Source of the DNA: Pseudomonadota bacterium
Lineage (GTDB): Bacteria; Desulfobacterota; Desulfobulbia; Desulfobulbales; Desulfocapsaceae
Direction: 5' to 3'
NCBI GenBank assembly: GCA_023412495.1
Contig: JAEYNP010000083.1
Span: 62,001 to 126,000, forward strand
DNA length: 64,000 nt
Made by a program: the position numbers and the translations under genes. This document shows positions 57,476 to 64,000 of this stretch, piece by piece (within the stretch, counting starts at the first letter, position 1; each line of letters opens with the position of its first letter). A model generated the notes under the pieces. That model was not told the origin of the DNA, did no database searches, and saw only the letters and a list, made by a program, of their open reading frames with translations.

Positions 57476-58321
57476 ATGAGCAGCTTGCAGAACAAAATCG
57501 ACTTCGCCGTTATCCTGACCGTTGATCGTGCCAACCCAAACGGAGATCCACTTAACGGCAACAGGCCCCGGACCGACTACGACGGCCTTGGCGAAATCAG
57601 CGATGTCTGTATAAAACGTAAAATTCGCGACAGACTTATGGACAAAAATCAGTCAGTTTTTGTGCAGTCCGACGATCGCAAGATCGATCCTATGCCCTCG
57701 CTAAAAGAAAGGGCGGAATCAAACGATTACGGGTTGGGAAAGGATACTTTCAATCCCCGGTTCTGCAGCAAAGAGGAAGCAGCACGAAAGGCATGCGTGA
57801 AATGGTTCGATGTTCGTGCATTCGGACAGTTGTTTGCCTTCGGCAAAGAAGGCGACGCAGCAGGCGTTTCCATTCCCATCCGTGGTCCGGTAACAGTTCA
57901 ATCTGCTTTCAGTGTTGAGCCAGTGAGCGTCGCCAGTATCCAAATCACCAAAAGCGTCAGCGGGGAAGGCGACGGCAGCAAGCGTAGTTCCGATACCATG
58001 GGCATGAAGCACAGAGTAGACAAAGGTGTCTATGTTTTTTATGGCAGCATGAATCCTCAGCTTGCAGAACGCACTGGCTTCAACAGCGAGGACGCGAAAG
58101 TCATAAAAAGTATTCTGCCTCAGCTATTTGAAAACGATGCATCTTCTGCCCGACCCGAAGGAAGTATGGCTGTAAAAAAAGTCATCTGGTGGCAGCATAA
58201 CTGCAAATCAGGCCAATACTCTTCCGCCAAAGTTCATAGGACGTTAAGAGTCAACCAGGATGGATCATATCAACTTCTAGATTTAGATGGGTTGGTTCCC
58301 GAGGAAATTGACGGATTTTGA
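57476..58321 (+). CDS. cas7c: Cas7c (Csd2) backbone subunit
   Basis: 281 residues; forms the crRNA-binding filament of Cascade. Csd2 start KIDFAVILTVDRANPNGDPLNGNRPRTDYDGLGEISDVCIKRKIRDRL is unmistakable, with FDVRAFGQLFAF, SIPIRGPVTVQSAFSVEPV and the thumb region DTMGMKHRVDKGVYVFYG. AAAGGAG precedes the ATG. It is followed after only 13 bp by the RhuM-Fic gene rather than by cas4, which is unusual. Confidence 0.97.
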   Translation: MSSLQNKIDFAVILTVDRANPNGDPLNGNRPRTDYDGLGEISDVCIKRKIRDRLMDKNQSVFVQSDDRKIDPMPSLKERAESNDYGLGKDTFNPRFCSKEEAARKACVKWFDVRAFGQLFAFGKEGDAAGVSIPIRGPVTVQSAFSVEPVSVASIQITKSVSGEGDGSKRSSDTMGMKHRVDKGVYVFYGSMNPQLAERTGFNSEDAKVIKSILPQLFENDASSARPEGSMAVKKVIWWQHNCKSGQYSSAKVHRTLRVNQDGSYQLLDLDGLVPEEIDGF

Positions 58322-58334
58322 GGAATTATCACTA

Positions 58335-59357
58335 ATGACATTTCAGACTGATCGACCGAACGCACCGAGCCACAACGCCATTCTTCTCTATCAAACCGAA
58401 GACGGGCAAACGAACTTGGATGTTCAGCTCCAAGATGAAACCGTATGGTTGAGCCAGGCGCAGATGGCCGAACTATTCGAGCGAGACCAGTCGGTCATTT
58501 CGCGCCATGTCAATAACGTCTTCAAAGAAGGTGAATTGCCGAGACAGAGCAATATGCAAAAAATGCAAATTGCTCTGTCCGACAAGCCGATTGCCTTATA
58601 CAGCCTTGATGTCATTATCTCCGTCGGCTACCGGGTGAAATCCCAGCGCGGCACCCAGTTCCGAATCTGGGCGACCTCTGTTTTGAAGGATTATCTGGTG
58701 CGCGGCTACGCCCACAATCACCGCCGACTCATTGAAAGAGGCGGGGAAGAGGTCCGCGGCATTTTGACGCTTCTCACCGACACACTTGAGCGGCACAATC
58801 TGGTGAACGATGAGGGGCTCGCGGTTCTCAGATTGGTTCGGCGTTACTCACAAACCTGGAATCTGTTGCTTCAGTTTGATGAAGACAGGCTCGCCATCCC
58901 CGAAACGTCCCACAAGAGCAGCGGGTTGCCTTTCGACCTGATCACCGTGCGCCGGGCCGTTGACTGTCTGAGGCAAGAATTGGCAACCAGAGGCGAAATT
59001 ACAGGTCTGTTCGGTCAGGAACGCGGCGGCTTATCTTCCGTTCTCGGTGCGATTCACCAGACCTTTGGAGGGCTTGATCTATATCCGAGTATTGAAGAGA
59101 AAGCGGCCCATCTCCTCTACTTCATTATCAAGGATCATCCCTTCACCGACGGCAACAAGCGGATCGGCTCTTTTCTCTTCCTGCTCTACCTCCAGTCAAA
59201 CGGGCTCGCAATTCTTTTCGACTCCAAAGCCCTGGTTGCTTTGGCCCTGCTCATTGCCGCCAGTGACCCGCCCCGCAAGGAACTGATGATCAGATTGATT
59301 GTCAATCTTCTGGACGATGATCCAGCTCAAAGACCTGCAGGTGCTTCTGATGGATGA
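58335..59357 (+). CDS. RhuM-family protein with Fic/DOC domain, inside the cas operon
   Basis: 340 residues. N-terminal RhuM part (about 20-130) with a helix-turn-helix VWLSQAQMAELFERDQSVISRHVNNVF and the RhuM core SLDVIISVGYRVKSQRGTQFRIWATSVLKDYLVRGYA. C-terminal Fic/DOC domain with a complete active motif HPFTDGNKRIG near 266-276, so it should be able to AMPylate or phosphorylate a target. No separate antitoxin and no clear inhibitory (S/T)xxxE(G/N) motif was noticed. The ATG at 58335 follows GAGGAATT. It starts 13 bp after cas7c and its stop overlaps cas4 by 8 bp, so it is part of the cas transcript. Function here unknown. Confidence 0.93.
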   Translation: MTFQTDRPNAPSHNAILLYQTEDGQTNLDVQLQDETVWLSQAQMAELFERDQSVISRHVNNVFKEGELPRQSNMQKMQIALSDKPIALYSLDVIISVGYRVKSQRGTQFRIWATSVLKDYLVRGYAHNHRRLIERGGEEVRGILTLLTDTLERHNLVNDEGLAVLRLVRRYSQTWNLLLQFDEDRLAIPETSHKSSGLPFDLITVRRAVDCLRQELATRGEITGLFGQERGGLSSVLGAIHQTFGGLDLYPSIEEKAAHLLYFIIKDHPFTDGNKRIGSFLFLLYLQSNGLAILFDSKALVALALLIAASDPPRKELMIRLIVNLLDDDPAQRPAGASDG

Positions 59358-60057
59358 AAACCCGAACGCGCCTAGCGGGAGTTATTCGCCACCCACCGGA
59401 GAAAAATTGTACGACGAAGACAATTTGGTCATGATCTCCGCCCTTCAGCATCTTCTCTTTTGCCCCCGCCAATGTGCGCTCATCCACATTGAACAGCAAT
59501 GGACGGAAAACAGATTCACCGCCGAGGGTAAAATAATGCACGAACGGGTCGATGAAGCGGGCCGAGAGTCGCGAGGGAGGATTCGTACGGTATTCGGTTT
59601 GCCGCTTCGCTCATTGCGGCTCGGTCTTTCCGGCCGGGCAGACGCCGTGGAATACCACCGACAAGGAGACGAATCAGCAAGCAAGCCGTTCTGGCAGCCG
59701 TTGCCGGTGGAATATAAACGCGGCAAGCCCAAAAAGAACGACTCCGACTTGGTCCAGCTCTGCGCCCAGGCCATATGCCTTGAGGAGATGCATGCCTGCT
59801 CCGTACCCGAAGGGGCAATTTATTACGGCAAGCCCCGCCGACGAATGACGGTGGTTTTCGATGCAGCCTTACGGCAAAAAACCGTAGAAGCAGCCTACCA
59901 CCTGCATGATCTGCTCGAAAGCGGCCGTACGCCACAGGCTCGGTATGAAAAGAAGTGCGACAGTTGTTCCCTGCTGCCGCTGTGCATGCCGAAAGTAACC
60001 GGTACTTCCAGGAGTATTCAGTGGTATATGGCCAAAGCCTTCAACCTAGAATCTTGA
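59350..60057 (+). CDS. cas4: Cas4 nuclease (adaptation)
   Basis: RecB-like nuclease with Fe-S cluster that trims prespacers for correct PAM and orientation. 235 residues: N-terminal FCPRQCALIHIEQQW (first Cys of the cluster), RecB motifs GRADAVEY and LPVEYKRGKPKKND, and the C-terminal Cys triad CDSCSLLPLC. The chosen ATG overlaps the end of the RhuM-Fic gene by 8 bp and has AGGTG upstream; a longer start at 59299 would lie deeper in that gene. Ends 16 bp before the Bro-N gene, not before cas1 as is usual in type I-C. Confidence 0.95.
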   Translation: MDENPNAPSGSYSPPTGEKLYDEDNLVMISALQHLLFCPRQCALIHIEQQWTENRFTAEGKIMHERVDEAGRESRGRIRTVFGLPLRSLRLGLSGRADAVEYHRQGDESASKPFWQPLPVEYKRGKPKKNDSDLVQLCAQAICLEEMHACSVPEGAIYYGKPRRRMTVVFDAALRQKTVEAAYHLHDLLESGRTPQARYEKKCDSCSLLPLCMPKVTGTSRSIQWYMAKAFNLES

Positions 60058-60073
60058 TAACAGAGGTGTCGAG

Positions 60074-60916
60074 ATGGAAACAATTCCTGCGATTTTCGAC
60101 AGTAAAGACATCAGAAAAACGCTTCACAATGGTGAGTGGTGGTTTGCCGTTTCTGATGTAGTCAAAGCGTTGACCGATTCAGACGAAGGAAATGACGTTC
60201 TCAGAAAAATACGCAAGCATGATGACACGCTGTCTAAAGAGTGGGGCCGATTCATTACTCCCCTTTGGCTGGATTCACCGGACGGACGAGAGGAAGTCGA
60301 GTGTACAGCCACTGCGGGAGTCTTTCGCTTCATCCAAACCATCAATTCACCCAAAGCAGAGGAATGCAAATGCTGGCTTGCCAGAGTTGGTTATGCGCGA
60401 ATGCGAGAAATCGAAAATCCCGAACTGTCCTCCCACCTGACTGTGTCCCTCTATAAAGCAAAAGGCTATTCCGAGACCTGGATTGCAAAGCGGATGCATG
60501 GCATTGCCGTCCGGGCGACCCTGAAGAAGGAATGGCAAGATCGCGGCGTAAACGGAGAAAAGGAGCATGCCATTCTTGCCGCCGAAATTTCAAAGAACAC
60601 GTTTGGCATAACTCCACAAGAATACAAGGAGTTGAAAGGGCTGGAACGGGAAAACCTACGTGATCACATGAGCGAGCTGGAGTTGATCTTCTCCATGCTT
60701 GGCGAAGCGGCCGCCGCGGAGATTGCCCGAAAACAGAACATCCAAGGCTTTATCGAGAATAGAACTGCGGCTCTTAAAGGCGGACGCATTGCCGGTGAGA
60801 CGCTGAAAAAACTTGAGCAAGAGATAGACGAGAAGTTAGTGCGCCGGGAGAACTACCTGAATGAACCGGAGAGCCAAAAAAGGCTGGCGAGAAATAATAC
60901 GAAAAGACAAGGATAA
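60074..60916 (+). CDS. Bro-N / DinD-like protein inside the cas operon
   Basis: 280 residues. N-terminal Bro-N domain (about 1-110: FDSKDIRKTLHNGEWWFAVSDVVKALT...), then the DinD-like part: AKRMHGIAVRATLKKEW, VNGEKEHAILAAEISKNTFGITPQEYKELKGL, LRDHMSELELIFSMLGEAAAAEIARKQNIQGF and a Lys/Glu-rich C-terminus. Such proteins are known from phages (antirepressors) and as the SOS-induced DinD, which in E. coli inhibits RecA. GAGGTG precedes the ATG. It lies 16 bp after cas4 and 2 bp before cas1, so it is cotranscribed with the adaptation genes. Function here unknown. Confidence 0.9.
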   Translation: METIPAIFDSKDIRKTLHNGEWWFAVSDVVKALTDSDEGNDVLRKIRKHDDTLSKEWGRFITPLWLDSPDGREEVECTATAGVFRFIQTINSPKAEECKCWLARVGYARMREIENPELSSHLTVSLYKAKGYSETWIAKRMHGIAVRATLKKEWQDRGVNGEKEHAILAAEISKNTFGITPQEYKELKGLERENLRDHMSELELIFSMLGEAAAAEIARKQNIQGFIENRTAALKGGRIAGETLKKLEQEIDEKLVRRENYLNEPESQKRLARNNTKRQG

Positions 60917-60918
60917 GG

Positions 60919-61950
60919 ATGCGACATCTACTGAACTCTCTCTATGTGACAACCCAAGGCGCTTATCTGGCACGGGATGGCGAGACTGTTGCAATCCGTG
61001 TGGAACATGAAACGCGACTTCGAGTGCCGATCCATACACTTGGCGGCATTGTCTGCTTTGGTCAGGTTTCATGCTCGCCGCCGCTTATGCAATTGTGTGC
61101 GGAGCGCGGAGTAAGAATTGCATTTTTGAGCGAATACGGGAAATTCTGGTCCAGGGTAGAGGGGCCGGTCTCGGGGAATGTGCTTCTACGACGGCAGCAA
61201 TACCGTTGGGCGGACGATGCCGACAAATCCGCCGAAATTGCCCGGGCCGTTGTGGTCGCCAAGGTTGCCAACCAGCGAACAGTGCTCATGCGCGGATTGC
61301 GCGATTACCCGGAAGAGACAGGTGGCAAGGAAATGAAAAATGCCGCAACTTATCTGGAGCGCCAGCTCTCCATGCTCAAGCAGCCGATGCCCCTTGAAAG
61401 CGTAAGGGGAGTCGAAGGCGATACAGCCAGATTCTATTTTTCAGTGTTCGATCATCTGATTGTTGCAAGCAAAGATGAGTTTTTCTTCCGGGAACGAAGC
61501 AGGCGACCGCCTCTTGATAATATGAACGCCCTCCTCTCCTTCCTTTACACCCTTCTAGTGCATGATGTCCGCTCCGCGCTGGAGACAGTCGGTCTCGATC
61601 CAGCCGTAGGATACCTGCACAGAGACAGACCAGGCAGACCCAGCCTTGCCCTTGATCTCATGGAAGAATTGCGACCGGTCTTAGCCGATCGACTCGCCCT
61701 TTCCCTGGTCAATCGGAGGCAGATCAAAGGTAAAGGTTTCAAAACCACGGAAAGCGGCGCAGTTGTGATGGATGACGTAACCAGGAAGGAAGTGCTGGTC
61801 GCATATCAGAAAAGAAAGCAGGAAGAGTTGCACCATCCGTTTATCAATGAAAAAATTGCGCTGGGTCTCTTACCCCATGCCCAAGCTCTCTTGCTGAGCC
61901 GATATATCCGCGGCGACCTGGATGGGTATCCCCCATTTTTCTGGAAATAG
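60919..61950 (+). CDS. cas1: Cas1 integrase (type I-C)
   Basis: 343 residues; inserts new spacers together with Cas2. Metal ligands: Glu in GVEGDTARFYF (near 170), His in GYLHRDRPG (near 235) and Asp/Glu in LALDLMEELRP (near 247-251). The N-terminal beta domain (LLNSLYVTTQGAYLARDGETV) is type I-C-like. AAGGATAAGG precedes the ATG, which is 2 bp after the Bro-N stop. cas2 follows after 9 bp. Confidence 0.98.
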   Translation: MRHLLNSLYVTTQGAYLARDGETVAIRVEHETRLRVPIHTLGGIVCFGQVSCSPPLMQLCAERGVRIAFLSEYGKFWSRVEGPVSGNVLLRRQQYRWADDADKSAEIARAVVVAKVANQRTVLMRGLRDYPEETGGKEMKNAATYLERQLSMLKQPMPLESVRGVEGDTARFYFSVFDHLIVASKDEFFFRERSRRPPLDNMNALLSFLYTLLVHDVRSALETVGLDPAVGYLHRDRPGRPSLALDLMEELRPVLADRLALSLVNRRQIKGKGFKTTESGAVVMDDVTRKEVLVAYQKRKQEELHHPFINEKIALGLLPHAQALLLSRYIRGDLDGYPPFFWK

Positions 61951-61959
61951 GAGGGCAAG

Positions 61960-62250
61960 ATGCTGGTGCTGGTCACTTATGACGTCAACACGGAAACGGC
62001 AGAAGGACGAAAGCGTCTGAGACGCGTTGCCAAGGCTTGTGAAAATTACGGACAAAGGGTTCAGTTTTCAGTCTTCGAATGTCTGTTGGATCCCGCGCAG
62101 TGGTCCATGCTCCGAGCTCGTCTAATTGACGAAATCGATGAAGAATTGGACAGCCTGAGGTTTTATTTTCTTGGAAGCAATTGGAAGCAGCGGATGGAGC
62201 ATGTAGGAGCAAAACCTGCCTATGATCCTGAAGGTCCGCTAATCGTTTAA
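61960..62250 (+). CDS. cas2: Cas2
   Basis: 96-residue ferredoxin-fold partner of Cas1. Start MLVLVTYDVNTETAEGRKRLRRVAKAC with the usual Asp after VTY, then YGQRVQFSVFECLLD and DSLRFYFLGSNW. AGGAGGGCAAG precedes the ATG. Last gene of the cas operon; the leader and array follow. Confidence 0.98.
   Translation: MLVLVTYDVNTETAEGRKRLRRVAKACENYGQRVQFSVFECLLDPAQWSMLRARLIDEIDEELDSLRFYFLGSNWKQRMEHVGAKPAYDPEGPLIV

Positions 62251-64000
<1,750 letters not shown>

Overview
The window looks like a chromosome segment from a moderately GC-rich anaerobic bacterium, most likely a Desulfobacterota (Desulfobulbales/Desulfuromonadales-type) relative. The pointers are a hybrid-cluster protein with its ferredoxin partner, a flavodiiron protein, a short two-cluster ferredoxin of the Desulfovibrio africanus FdIII type, a feo locus with several FeoA proteins, and many family-specific intergenic palindromes. 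No dsr, apr or 16S gene is present, so the assignment is inference.

Layout. 0-11.3 kb: prs (partial), tRNA-Gln, ispE, a DUF1844 protein and serA on the minus strand; then gltX and glnS; then a feo ferrous-iron locus (three FeoA-type proteins, a FeoB-associated Cys-rich membrane protein, FeoB) with metal-regulator-like boxes. 11.3-18.2 kb (minus): DUF4177 protein, a secreted protein with about 20 MORN repeats, avtA, a Gate-domain membrane protein, a small Cys protein, sixA, argJ. 18.5-21.8 kb (plus): cardiolipin synthase, a phosphodiesterase-like protein, ppk2. 21.9-34.4 kb (mostly minus): secA, a small membrane protein, argS, alr, a membrane protein, a 7-Cys ferredoxin, a cobB/cbiA-type gene, a DUF374 acyltransferase, uvrB, a mono-cluster ferredoxin. 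34.5-42 kb: flavodiiron protein plus an unknown partner, a methyltransferase, hcp and its ferredoxin (each behind an FNR/HcpR-like box near -41.5), and an AGCS transporter. 42.6-50.6 kb: ABC-F ATPase, cysteine desulfurase, then a block of AMP-forming acyl-CoA synthetase, acyl carrier protein and a Pat-like lysine acetyltransferase.

51.1-64.0 kb: a complete type I-C CRISPR-Cas locus: WYL regulator, cas3, cas5c, cas8c (with an in-frame internal start for Cas11c), cas7c, cas4, cas1, cas2, leader and at least 24 repeats running off the window. Two extra genes sit inside the cas operon: a RhuM-Fic protein between cas7 and cas4, whose stop overlaps the cas4 start, and a Bro-N/DinD-like protein between cas4 and cas1, 2 bp from cas1. 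This embedded pair is the best candidate for an undescribed association. A degenerate copy of the WYL gene's 5' region lies at about 45.5 kb, on the other side of the acyl-CoA synthetase block.

The gene content is mostly housekeeping (tRNA charging, amino acid synthesis, secretion, repair) with islands for iron uptake, nitrosative/oxidative stress and phage defence. Intergenic regions are unusually rich in dispersed palindromic repeats, several of which end at stop codons of minus-strand genes.
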